From the NCBI GenBank assembly GCA_006247105.1, contig CM016927.1:248001-312000 (forward strand): a DNA stretch of 64,000 nt, read 5' to 3'. This document shows, piece by piece, positions 53,801 to 61,058 of the stretch. A model generated the notes under the pieces. That model ran no database searches and was not told where the DNA came from. It saw only the letters and a program-made list of their open reading frames with translations. The stretch comes from Giardia muris. Lineage: Eukaryota > Fornicata > Diplomonadida > Hexamitidae. Made by a program: the position numbers and the translations under genes. How positions within the stretch are numbered: position 1 is the stretch's first letter; each line of letters opens with the position of its first letter.

Positions 53801-54611
53801 TGATGGGGATGGGGAATGGAGCGGTAAGTGAGGGCTCTTCCGCCATGTAATATAATGGGACTCGGCTCACACTTTGAAGAGAGGCTCTATCCACGACGGT
53901 CCCTGTATAGAAGAGAGGGAAGGAGACGATCCCTTGGTTCGTATAACCCTCCTGGAAGGCCGCAAGAAGCGGGAGGAGAACCACCCGCAGAGCCATCGCG
54001 ATCGATAAGCAGGCCAACTTCTTTGGGCCTATGCCGTCGGTGATATTATCACACGCCACAAGGGTTCTACGTTGTTCAGAGACCGCTGATTGCTCTTCTA
54101 GGATCTGGAGCATCCTCTCGTCCCAAATCTTAGGCTTATCGGTTCTGAGCTCGACAAGATACTTGATGAGGTGCCAATACGCCGCCCTAAAGCGATCGCG
54201 CTCGGAGAAGGCGACAAAAAGATCTATGGCAGCTGAAGTCAGCTTGAAGTTAGTCATAGGGAGGACGCAAGACTCCTCGTCGATTCCATCGTTAATAGTA
54301 TCCCTCCCACTCAGGAACAATCCATTCTCAGTCCACTTGAAGATGGGCATGTTGAAGGTCGAAGAGAAACATTCGTGTGCGCTCCTTTGGTAGTCGATGA
54401 CGGCTCGGTTGATGCAACTATCTAGGCCGTTCTCGTATGGGACGTCCAGGACGGTCTGAAGACTGATCAACGTGGGATGGGTCATGAACGGATTGCGGCT
54501 CAGAACGACATCCAGTTGTACGAGCGCGCTGAGGAGGTCAAAGGCACTATAATCTCTATGGTGGAGCAAGTCCTCGGTGTCCTGGATGAACGATGCGATG
54601 ACTCTTTGCAT
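50847..54611 (-). CDS. Very large unrecognised protein (1254 aa)
   Basis: A single uninterrupted frame with no repeat, coiled coil or known motif recognised. Hydrophobic patches are short and look like helices of a globular protein, not membrane spans. The C-terminal 300 residues have a mixed alpha/beta look with FRRLAVEGQGG and RLLTLAALDEF. Cys/His residues around 960-985 (AHTYHNFKSCAYCNGYMG, then CAPMDIFH) could bind a metal. The ATG at 54609-54611, preceded by GGGAAGAAAAAG, is preferred over an upstream ATG at 54677 that would add 22 residues. It may be lineage-specific to Giardia, or a highly diverged member of a known family. Confidence 0.75.
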   Translation of the reverse strand: MQRVIASFIQDTEDLLHHRDYSAFDLLSALVQLDVVLSRNPFMTHPTLISLQTVLDVPYENGLDSCINRAVIDYQRSAHECFSSTFNMPIFKWTENGLFLSGRDTINDGIDEESCVLPMTNFKLTSAAIDLFVAFSERDRFRAAYWHLIKYLVELRTDKPKIWDERMLQILEEQSAVSEQRRTLVACDNITDGIGPKKLACLSIAMALRVVLLPLLAAFQEGYTNQGIVSFPLFYTGTVVDRASLQSVSRVPLYYMAEEPSLTAPFPIPIILDCPEELQLSIEAIRSQRPNELSFKKETIPQGSTKTLSNMAEDTLCHYIFLGITQYLLLTEELSVPACPTLLSAISDFLVQFPRILDEFATFYGWRQTNSELCKYIMEDYRKTLQSCTNKLLRRSFEFVLVSDQFSVEQYLSDEKLLDLAADKDTHLVLMQTLSVLSSEDDTESLRLFVTEFINSIASLGQVGQAFLTALSLKNTLGPWGELFSTIFQLGSPKQPFRLFKVGIMSPDYRLTTFLSGLQYVGYIFQLYQHKGLPIELAEVADGLPFKSFFDDFDECLNIKCGDVELLDFIVKLVQNLRAMTTKSKLDLLADAMTDRIVVALTEADEITLRFQVKSVSKKATAPTFTFTSEAIVEDVGSTTPEVTQFNWASLRERIHEVVKQALEADEKRCLNQIWSADRYDAQMSLFYSLYRALEYRLSTITRFSARAFKGLHNFFKTCELPPSNSPYTPFQLYYFGGLYERRILTLDDELDKRLCILGRNMLMQFANGSSTTIKLIPQWSETGDGTYLSLGTGDLINAEAIETHPSICNPKSYGAACLLGKSFEHYVPIHVAPAFTVTNSESMPSYLVPTSTLPSDLLARLRTQKDEYLWAWESVEDAIDAAPFYPATSFESEDLSYVKCFAHTYHNFKSCAYCNGYMGVPHEPARIRMDMGTTRLLCAPMDIFHRSLKAFGTGLRRALLHGVQDDDYALITHTNPVLFSGNNAWMRLRQRAEDIVAIIRGHLSRRFEDQPMWVKEPSSSKIFDDLYRSAGHCEQKRPRTTATRRPSLWILTDSPIQFENIWHSELIKVLKAVGLKGKGMTHVFDGVGIEDYTYTRYFLLCLMAVDPEFGSAYYLDVHERIVTGDITRRVRTGLSRWADGLKIRFRRLAVEGQGGEHLKRPNAWTGFMIAQAIGFDEKSQTTSLKNMLQGSLRLLTLAALDEFPIKLLTVDGYNSLGCVAAPDDLILRFPLKGCNLDDSRALHSFQQSVWYCQ

Positions 54612-54729
54612 CTTTTTCTTCCCGAGCGAAGGGGACTTGTATCTAGGGTTTGAGGGGGATAGGGGATGAGCGCGCATGGGAGGAGGTCTTCCATGTCCTC
54701 AGTGTGTCTTCTGAGGGGTAAGAAAAGAA

Positions 54730-55479
54730 ATGGACGTATTTAAGGACTTACTCCGACGTGCCTCGGCCGATGGGGTATACACTGGTGTGTACGATGACGC
54801 CATGGTGGTGACGGCCTTCTGCCGCATGCTCAACACGCCGGAAGCCGTGGAGGCGATTCTCACCCGTTATCTGGGCCTTTCCACCTCGGTCGATTCGCAT
54901 CTGCACCCACTTCAACGGCTCATGCATGCCCTCTTCCCCAACGAGCCTGTGGATACGCTACTCCCCAGGGATGGGCGGCCGCTCATGATACCTACTTCTC
55001 GAGTGACGGATGTTGCTGAACGATTACATGCTCGGATATGCACACCTACCTCTCCCGCCATTCCTCGTCGACCTACTAGTCAGGCCCTAGGCATGGCGGT
55101 TGAGGCTGAAGGAGGACGCGTCCGGTTACTTGAACATACCCTCACTGAGATGTGTCGCCGCACCCAGGAGTACGTCAAGCAGATGGAGCAGTATTCTCTT
55201 GAATTGGAGAGGAAGAACTCGGAGATCCTGGCCCTCCACCAGGGCCTCGCGGACCAGGAGGCGGCGCTCGCCCCAAGCGGATTGCAGGAACGGTTACAGC
55301 TATATGAACAAGCCTTTGACGAATTGCAAGGTATTCTACGCCGGGAGGCTCTGGCGGACTCGGAACTGTCATATCCTCTTCCGATCGACCTATCCATCGA
55401 CAGCTTACCCCGGGTCGTCCAGGAGACCATTCATGCACTTCGTCGAGTGGCACGAGAAAAATGGAACCGGGTGAATTGA
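54730..55479 (+). CDS. Coiled-coil protein (249 aa)
   Basis: The N-terminal 100 residues are a small globular part (MDVFKDLLRRASADGVYTGV) with several His; residues 125-210 are helical coiled coil (VRLLEHTLTEMCRRTQEYVKQMEQYSLEL, then RLQLYEQAFDELQGIL). No family is recognised. ATG follows AAGAAAAGAA. Its stop overlaps the start of the E1-like gene on the same strand by 19 bp, which hints at related function or simply gene compaction. There is a divergent large gene upstream. Confidence 0.75.
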   Translation: MDVFKDLLRRASADGVYTGVYDDAMVVTAFCRMLNTPEAVEAILTRYLGLSTSVDSHLHPLQRLMHALFPNEPVDTLLPRDGRPLMIPTSRVTDVAERLHARICTPTSPAIPRRPTSQALGMAVEAEGGRVRLLEHTLTEMCRRTQEYVKQMEQYSLELERKNSEILALHQGLADQEAALAPSGLQERLQLYEQAFDELQGILRREALADSELSYPLPIDLSIDSLPRVVQETIHALRRVAREKWNRVN

Positions 55480-56120
55480 TCCTTCATGACCGTCAGCTTC
55501 GTACGATCGGCCTGGACGCTCAGCGGGCGCTCAAGGCTGGAGTCCTGGTCATCGAGCTCGGGTCGGTATTAGCGGATGAACTTGCTAAGACGGCGGCCAT
55601 CCTTGGCTTTGGGACTGTCATATGTATCGGGCGACAGACAACGAGCGCCTTCGATATCGGATCTTTAAACAAGCATCAGGTTGTATTGATCCGTGACTTG
55701 TTGGATGAGTCCATTCTGGAGCCAGGGAGACACACCCTTATCTTCTCCTTTGGTGGGCTTGAGCTCAATAACCCTGCGGCTAGCCTGGACCAGTTCCTAT
55801 TTACTCGTGAGTCAGAGACGAAGTTCCATATGGTACGGGTTTCCCAGTTGGAGCGTAAAGAAGAGGTCGTATTAAACGGTATCGACCCACTTGAACAATA
55901 CCTGATGGGGTCTCTTCTAGGATACTTCATGCTCGAGGTGATCACACATGACATCGGTTATGTTCGCGGCTGCACCCTTTGGCAAACGGATGGGTCCTGG
56001 GTGTCAACCATCAATCTCCTTAAAGATGAGCCAGTATTACAAGGTGGTTGCCCTTCCATTTCCCTCTCCAGTTCCTGTAGTCTTGAGGATGAAGTATCGC
56101 TTAAGGAAGACTCGTGCTAA
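55461..56120 (+). CDS. Degenerate ubiquitin-E1-like (ThiF/AOS1-type) protein
   Basis: Residues 8-50 (LHDRQLRTIGLDAQRALKAGVLVIELGSVLADELAKTAAILGFGTVICI) follow the opening of the E1 adenylation domain, as in AOS1/SAE1 and UBA1 (YDRQIR..G..AQ..L....VLiiGlgglG.EiaKnl.l.Gvg). The GxGxxG ATP loop is replaced (ELGSVLADEL), and no Cys-x-x-Cys or catalytic cysteine is visible, so it is probably inactive on its own or acts as the non-catalytic half of a heterodimer. At 219 aa it is shorter than AOS1 (about 340). The 3' end overlaps the MPP gene by 84 bp on the opposite strand. A SUMO- or NEDD8-type E1 subunit is the best guess. Confidence 0.65.
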   Translation: MEPGELILHDRQLRTIGLDAQRALKAGVLVIELGSVLADELAKTAAILGFGTVICIGRQTTSAFDIGSLNKHQVVLIRDLLDESILEPGRHTLIFSFGGLELNNPAASLDQFLFTRESETKFHMVRVSQLERKEEVVLNGIDPLEQYLMGSLLGYFMLEVITHDIGYVRGCTLWQTDGSWVSTINLLKDEPVLQGGCPSISLSSSCSLEDEVSLKEDSC

Positions 56121-57158
56121 CGCGCGAACCTCATCTCCGAGGCCCTCGATCATCGTCTCGACAGACTGGGGCGAGATGGTGTTTAAGCGTAGAATCTCGT
56201 GGTCCGCCATCTGGGCGGTTATAAGAGCGAGCTGTCTTCCTGGTCCTGGACTAACTAACTCATGTCGGACCTCTAGTGCTGTACGGCGCACAGTGTGGGG
56301 CGACACTCTTTGATATCTCCGAAGACCAGATTGCACATCCTCAAACATTGGGTGCTCGGTGGGACCAGCACATAGGAATATCGATGCGCCAGGAAGTGGA
56401 AGAACGCTCAAGTCGACTCCGGGCTGCACAACCTTTGAAAGGAGTCGGCAGAGTATCAGGGCGGCATCGGTCTGTACTCCAGAGGCGACTGGAAAGGCAA
56501 TTAGAGTCTCGCTTGTAAGTCCCGGAGTCGTGTATACCTCCCCATTGAACTTTGTCATGTCAATGTGCTGGTACTTGTAGAAGGGAGATGCGTGCTTCGC
56601 CAGAAGGAAGGGGGCGTCGCCGGGCATGCACAGAGGTTCGGTGAGAAAGATGAGCTCATTATCTGGTGAAAACAACGCACTCTTGAACTTGTTGAGTGCT
56701 TCTGGAGTGGCACGCTCATGTAAGCCTGTCATGGAGATGATGGACCCGCCAATGGGTTGCATCCCAAAGGCTACGGCCAAGGCCTTTTCCTTGATAGTTT
56801 CATACCTTGTATTGGTGACGGCCCTATGTTCCACCGCAATTTCGTCACATTCTTGACGGATGGCGAGCGAGGAGTGATCGGGATGAAGCGATAAACGATC
56901 GAGAACGGCTTTGCATCGATCAAGACTTGGCCCTTCAGCGGTGAACGCAACAAAGGAGTTCGACGTATACCCATTAAGATTGACTTCGTGCTGTGCAGCA
57001 GTGTTGAAAAGACTCGTACGAGAAGCACCTTGACCAAACGCCAGATGCTCAAGGAGGTGAGTGAAGCCTCCTTGCAGGCGCGTCTCTCCAAGCGGCCCCC
57101 CGATGTAAGTACGGGCTAGGCCTGCTCGGGACCCTGGAAATGCATCAATGACAGTCAT
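56037..57158 (-). CDS. GPP: Mitosomal processing peptidase (MPP beta-like, M16)
   Basis: A zinc peptidase that removes targeting sequences from proteins imported into mitosomes. The inverted motif HLLEH (34-38) in GGFTHLLEHLAFG and a downstream glutamate (E110 in RQECDEIAVEH) supply the zinc ligands. The length of 373 aa is well below yeast MPP beta (about 460), in line with the reported single-subunit Giardia enzyme that works without an alpha partner. The frame can start at 57227, but that adds a hydrophobic 23-residue stretch overlapping the divergent SDR gene; ATG at 57156-57158, preceded by AGTGAAGAA, is preferred. The 3' end overlaps the E1-like gene. Confidence 0.88.
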   Translation of the reverse strand: MTVIDAFPGSRAGLARTYIGGPLGETRLQGGFTHLLEHLAFGQGASRTSLFNTAAQHEVNLNGYTSNSFVAFTAEGPSLDRCKAVLDRLSLHPDHSSLAIRQECDEIAVEHRAVTNTRYETIKEKALAVAFGMQPIGGSIISMTGLHERATPEALNKFKSALFSPDNELIFLTEPLCMPGDAPFLLAKHASPFYKYQHIDMTKFNGEVYTTPGLTSETLIAFPVASGVQTDAALILCRLLSKVVQPGVDLSVLPLPGASIFLCAGPTEHPMFEDVQSGLRRYQRVSPHTVRRTALEVRHELVSPGPGRQLALITAQMADHEILRLNTISPQSVETMIEGLGDEVRALARVFLKRYFILKTTGTGEGNGRATTL

Positions 57159-57211
57159 TTCTTCACTGTTCTCGTATAGGCACGTTAATGAAAAAAAGAT
57201 CACGAGCCAAG

Positions 57212-58102
57212 ATGTCATGGTTTCCATGGTTTCGAGTGCTCATGATAGGGACGATGATGATGATGGCTGTAGTCTTCAGAATGGGATTGGTACTCCCTCA
57301 TCGCTTTAGACGGAGACAGGAGTGCAATGTTGACTTGAAAGGGAAGCTATGTCTGATCACCGGTGGTGCTTCTGGCCTTGGTCTCGAGCTCGGGAAGAAG
57401 TATAGAGCGTATGGGGCAGACCTCCTCATCGTGGGACGTGATTTGACTAAACTTGAGGCCGCTCGACAAGCTCTTGATCCAGACCACACAAGAATCCTTC
57501 AGGCAGATGTTGGTACGCTTGAGGGCTGTGAGAAGATCATCACATATGTCCTCGAACAGGACTTACGGGTGTACCACCTTGTCAATAACGCGGGGGTCGG
57601 GCAACGGGGCTTAAACCTGACTCCAGCGCAAGCCTGGAACATTATGACCATCAATGCCGTAGGTCCAACCGTTCTATCGACTTCAATCCCAGCCGAAAGA
57701 CATATCTTCATCGCCTCTCCCCAAGCCGTCCTCCCAATGCCTCGACGCTCCTGTTATGCCGCCTCCAAGGCCGCTCTCCATAGCTTTGCAAGTTGTTTGG
57801 AGATGGATGGGTATTCGGTCACGGTGGCATACCCAGGATGGATCGATACAGGACTTCGAGACGCTGCTGTTGGACTTGACCCCGTGAACAAGCGGGTACG
57901 TGGAGCCTTAGTCCCAGAGGCGGTGGCTCAAGCAATCATTGTGGCCGCCTGTTCTGGTAAGCGAGTATGCTGCTTTCAAGCTCGCATCCGTTTTGCCGCC
58001 GTTCTCTACCTCCTCTGGCCCTCTGCCGTCCAGAAGGCCGTCTGGAGCGTCCTGAACTCCCATACCCCTGAGTACAGGGCACGTTCATGCGTAAATAAGT
58101 AG
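57212..58102 (+). CDS. Short-chain dehydrogenase/reductase, membrane-anchored
   Basis: An NAD(P)-dependent reductase of the classical SDR type. The cofactor motif TGGASGLG and NNAG (in HLVNNAGVG) are present, and the catalytic Ser and Tyr-x3-Lys are in FIASPQAV and CYAASKAAL (spaced 13 residues). The first 30 residues hold a hydrophobic segment (LMIGTMMMMAVVFRMGLVL) that would anchor it in the ER. The closest cousins by feel are 3-ketodihydrosphingosine or 11-beta-type reductases. The ATG at 57212 follows an A7 tract; an ATG at 57188 would add eight residues. The stop is 3 bp before the next gene. Confidence 0.85.
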   Translation: MSWFPWFRVLMIGTMMMMAVVFRMGLVLPHRFRRRQECNVDLKGKLCLITGGASGLGLELGKKYRAYGADLLIVGRDLTKLEAARQALDPDHTRILQADVGTLEGCEKIITYVLEQDLRVYHLVNNAGVGQRGLNLTPAQAWNIMTINAVGPTVLSTSIPAERHIFIASPQAVLPMPRRSCYAASKAALHSFASCLEMDGYSVTVAYPGWIDTGLRDAAVGLDPVNKRVRGALVPEAVAQAIIVAACSGKRVCCFQARIRFAAVLYLLWPSAVQKAVWSVLNSHTPEYRARSCVNK

Positions 58103-58105
58103 TGT

Positions 58106-59953
58106 ATGGCAAAATCCTCGCCTGCAGAGCCGGAACTGAAGCGGGAGCCCTGGCGAACGGCCTCGGAGGCCTATCGGCTCGAGCAGCGGCTACGGGCCGT
58201 CCAGCGGGCCTTCCTGCAGAAGGCCGAGCCACGTGATCCCGCGGACCTGGCACCAGCTGCGTGGGGGTCCGGAGACGCCGCTCAGGCTCCCGATAGCGAT
58301 ACCTGCTTCATTTGTGCGCAGTCCAAGTGTCCGAAGGTCGATGGAGGTGGTGACTGGGTTCAATGCGACGTCTGCAATGTCTGGCTTCATACTCAATGCG
58401 ATGGGATCTTTAACATCGATCTGATCAAGTCCCTGACGTATACGTGCCCCTGTTGCCGCGCTCGGGTCTGTCGGCCGCATCCCGGAGAGTCTTGTCGTGA
58501 ACTCCTACAGAGTCCTTACCCGATCAATTCTGCAGAGTCCTCGGGCCAAAGGGCTCGCCCACCGCAGAAGAGGCGAGGTGGGACGAAGAGGGGCTCTGCC
58601 GCCAAGCGTATGAACACGGATACTGAGACCTCTGCAGATGGTGGTGGAGTGCCTCCTATTCGAGCAGAGACTCACGAAACAAAGGCTACGGTGTATCGGA
58701 AGCTCGATTATTTCTCCTTTCCGTACCCAGTTCAGGAATCCGTCGCCAAGGCTTCACGGGATGCCTCAAGTAGGCGTCAACGATCAAACAAAGAAACGGC
58801 AACAAATCCACAAGCATTGGAGTCGTACGTCAATGCGTCCTTCAACTCTTTGCGCCTCACACCGTCGAACATGCTCACGCGGATTCAGAACTCATGTTTG
58901 GATGCACGTCTTGACGATCCGGACTTGCCGTCGTTACCTATTTCATGCGTGCTTAGTACTGAATCGGATGACGTGATCAACCCGTCGAACTTCGCGTCGT
59001 TGTTCCTTTACTGTTACGTGAGTTTCAGTTATGAGACCCTGCCTAACAGTGCACATGTTGCAGATATGATATCAAATACGTTGGAACAGACCTTGCCGAG
59101 CCGTCAACTAGTCCATTGCCCTCTTCTCCCAGTCCTTCCGATCGATTACGACTTGAGGATGCGCGTTGCAGAGGAGGTGTATGACAGTCTTCTATTGAGT
59201 CTAGAGCGGCAACGGTTTCGGTATGTGGCGTTCCTCCTACCCGTTGCTCTTCATTGCCTTCTAGCGTTCCCTCAACCCAACGTCTCTCTTAGTCTAGCAC
59301 CGGCCCCATCGTTCCCTACGGCCACCATCCCCTTCAGTACCCTTTACGGAGAGGTACGGCAACGTGCCATAGACCAAGCGATCTCGGAGGCCGTCGTCCG
59401 GATTCAGGAGCAGGACTATATGGTTCTGGCCGAGACCTACAAGTATTTGCCATGGCAGCGCCTTCTTAATCCAGATGTTGAGAAGACGATCAACCAGGAT
59501 GACGTTCCAGCCTTCTTGACAAAACGGCAATGGCACGATTTGCGAGAACGTGGGGTCAGGGACTTCCCTAACCTTGGGCTCATTCGTGGTGCCTTGTTGC
59601 ATGCCCTGGTCAATGCTAGCTTGGGCTTCAATTGTCTTGAGCGGTCTTTAGGGACCTCCTTGACAAATCATATCATCAGCTTAGGCGTCGAGGGTGGACG
59701 TGAAATCCTTCGAATAAGTGCGACTCAATCGTCGGTCGATGCCGCCTTGGAAGCTGGCTGCTTATATGCATCAGAACGGTATGAGTCCCCAATGGATATC
59801 AATGAGGTCCTTGATTTTCTCAAAGCAGATCAACCGTTCCAGAACTGGGATGTTCTAGAAACCCCCACATCCGTCCTTTGGGCATTAATTTTCCTAGGGA
59901 ACGAAATGGAACGCTTGTCTACGAACTCAGTCAATTATGGGACCACCGAGTGA
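58106..59953 (+). CDS. PHD-finger protein (615 aa)
   Basis: A PHD finger at about residues 67-120: CFICAQSKCPKVDGGGDWVQCDVCNVWLHTQCDG and CPCC at the end fit the C4HC3 zinc scheme with the Trp and Val/Trp cage that reads histone H3 methyl-lysine. After a basic linker (PQKRRGGTKRGSAAKR, about 148-175, a possible nuclear signal) the remaining 400 residues are helical and unrecognised. A chromatin reader with nuclear location is the likely role. It starts 3 bases after the SDR gene's stop. Confidence 0.85.
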   Translation: MAKSSPAEPELKREPWRTASEAYRLEQRLRAVQRAFLQKAEPRDPADLAPAAWGSGDAAQAPDSDTCFICAQSKCPKVDGGGDWVQCDVCNVWLHTQCDGIFNIDLIKSLTYTCPCCRARVCRPHPGESCRELLQSPYPINSAESSGQRARPPQKRRGGTKRGSAAKRMNTDTETSADGGGVPPIRAETHETKATVYRKLDYFSFPYPVQESVAKASRDASSRRQRSNKETATNPQALESYVNASFNSLRLTPSNMLTRIQNSCLDARLDDPDLPSLPISCVLSTESDDVINPSNFASLFLYCYVSFSYETLPNSAHVADMISNTLEQTLPSRQLVHCPLLPVLPIDYDLRMRVAEEVYDSLLLSLERQRFRYVAFLLPVALHCLLAFPQPNVSLSLAPAPSFPTATIPFSTLYGEVRQRAIDQAISEAVVRIQEQDYMVLAETYKYLPWQRLLNPDVEKTINQDDVPAFLTKRQWHDLRERGVRDFPNLGLIRGALLHALVNASLGFNCLERSLGTSLTNHIISLGVEGGREILRISATQSSVDAALEAGCLYASERYESPMDINEVLDFLKADQPFQNWDVLETPTSVLWALIFLGNEMERLSTNSVNYGTTE

Positions 59954-60133
59954 ATGCTCTTGATGTGAGGGGAAGATGAGAGAGGGAGGATGAGATGATA
60001 TCTCTTCTGAGCTTTTCTTTCACTTAAAATGGCCCTCTCCATGTCCAAATCATTGGTCATCTCTCTTTCCCTTCTCTTTCTCTCTTAGAACACTGTTAAG
60101 CTCGTTAATCACTTCTTCCTCATGCAAAAAAAA
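59954..60133. other. 180-bp gap, purine-rich then pyrimidine-rich
   Basis: The first third is GA-rich, the second half is strongly CT-rich (TCTCTCTTTCCC, TTCTCTTTCTCTC) and ends CTTAG. It contains a 19-codon frame at 60029-60088 after ACTTAAA, coding a short hydrophobic peptide. Eight A's precede the Pam18 ATG at 60134. I see no tRNA, and the T/C tract is not a Giardia intron end. Confidence 0.4.
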
Positions 60134-60418
60134 ATGTTATCACGAGTCGGAATCAGTTCAGTCGTTGGACTCGCCGTGGGAGCTGTAGTCCACGGCGCAC
60201 TCCGCCACCTGCCCATGGATTCGCCACCCAAGGCGATCCCAACGCCCCTTCCGGCCTCGGTAGCGCGCCAGGTGCTACACGTGTCTCTCTTAAGTAACAC
60301 CACTAAGATCAAAAAGCAATATCGAGCCCTAATGTCGCGGAACCATCCGGACCGAAATGGGTCGCCCCTCCTCGCCGCCACAATAGGTGAGGCGCATGCC
60401 GTCCTCTGTTCCAAGTGA
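60134..60418 (+). CDS. PAM18: Pam18/Tim14 J-protein of the mitosome import motor
   Basis: A 94-aa protein with one hydrophobic segment at residues 5-23 (VGISSVVGLAVGAVVHGAL) followed by a compact J domain: KIKKQYRALMSRNHPDRNGS with HPD at 71-73 and the Pam18-type ending LLAATIGEAHAVLC. Pam18 stimulates mtHsp70 at the inner membrane. ATG at 60134 directly follows A8 and is preferred to an ATG at 60122, which would add four residues. Together with the processing peptidase 3 kb upstream, this places two parts of the mitosome import pathway in one window. The J domain is missing little; the intermembrane-space part is very short. Confidence 0.9.
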   Translation: MLSRVGISSVVGLAVGAVVHGALRHLPMDSPPKAIPTPLPASVARQVLHVSLLSNTTKIKKQYRALMSRNHPDRNGSPLLAATIGEAHAVLCSK

Positions 60419-60457
60419 CCCTCTCGTGTAGCCAGTTTATTTTCTATTTCTCATTTC

Positions 60458-61039
60458 TCATACCTTCGGTCTCCTCTCTTTCAATAGGCACGTAGGGAGG
60501 ACTCTACGGCGGTTATTTCTGGCCTGAAACGTCCCTTGGCTACGCTTTCGTTCCTCAATAAGCCTTCCTTCGCTCAACTCCTCGTAGTCTTCAGACGAAG
60601 TCGTCGGCATATCTGTCAATACCGGAAGAAAGGTTTCTGGAATCCGGTGCCGTGGATATTCAGGCTCTTCTTCCTTCCTCCCTTCATCCTCCAGTCCCTC
60701 CTTCGATATCCCTCCATCCTCCTCTGTCATCTTCTCCCGTGAGCGAGATTGTAAATACCAGTTCTTAGGCCTCCTTGCCACACTCACCCGAATCCGTGAG
60801 TTCTTGCAGAGGCACCTATCATACGCAAGACACTTGCTAAGCCTGGTGTCCCCGTGATCCTCGTCGCTATCACAGCTGATGTCGATGAAAGCAAACCCGG
60901 GGAAGGCTGGATCATCGAATGTCCGACTATGCTTCTTGTTTATCTCGACGCGCCTGACAGGGGCCCGGCGCTCAAACAAGGCCTCCAAATCATTCTCGCA
61001 CACCTCAGGCCCAACGTTACCCACGTAAATCGTTGGCAT
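60458..61039 (-). CDS. RRM-domain RNA-binding protein
   Basis: The single RRM domain lies at residues 1-100: TIYVGNVGPEVCENDLEALFERRAPVRRVEI is the RNP2 strand and first helix, and FPGFAFIDI is the RNP1 strand, with a later SRIRVSVARRPK. The C-terminal 90 residues are Glu/Arg-rich and charged. The longer frame to 61216 runs into the Rpn5 gene; ATG at 61037-61039 is the natural start. A splicing or mRNA-processing role is possible, as this RRM style is common in SR-like factors, but RS repeats are missing. It diverges from RPN5 over 19 bp. Confidence 0.85.
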   Translation of the reverse strand: MPTIYVGNVGPEVCENDLEALFERRAPVRRVEINKKHSRTFDDPAFPGFAFIDISCDSDEDHGDTRLSKCLAYDRCLCKNSRIRVSVARRPKNWYLQSRSREKMTEEDGGISKEGLEDEGRKEEEPEYPRHRIPETFLPVLTDMPTTSSEDYEELSEGRLIEERKRSQGTFQARNNRRRVLPTCLLKERRPKV

Positions 61040-61058
61040 CCTGATGATGTCCAAAAAA

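Noticed and set aside
57159..57227. 23-residue hydrophobic extension of the processing peptidase
   Set aside because: It overlaps the divergent SDR start; a secretory-type signal is not expected on a mitosomal enzyme.
60064..60090. T/C tract followed by TTAG like a 3' splice site
   Set aside because: Known Giardia introns end with a fused branch point and ACACAG; no matching 5' splice site is seen and Pam18 is complete without an intron.
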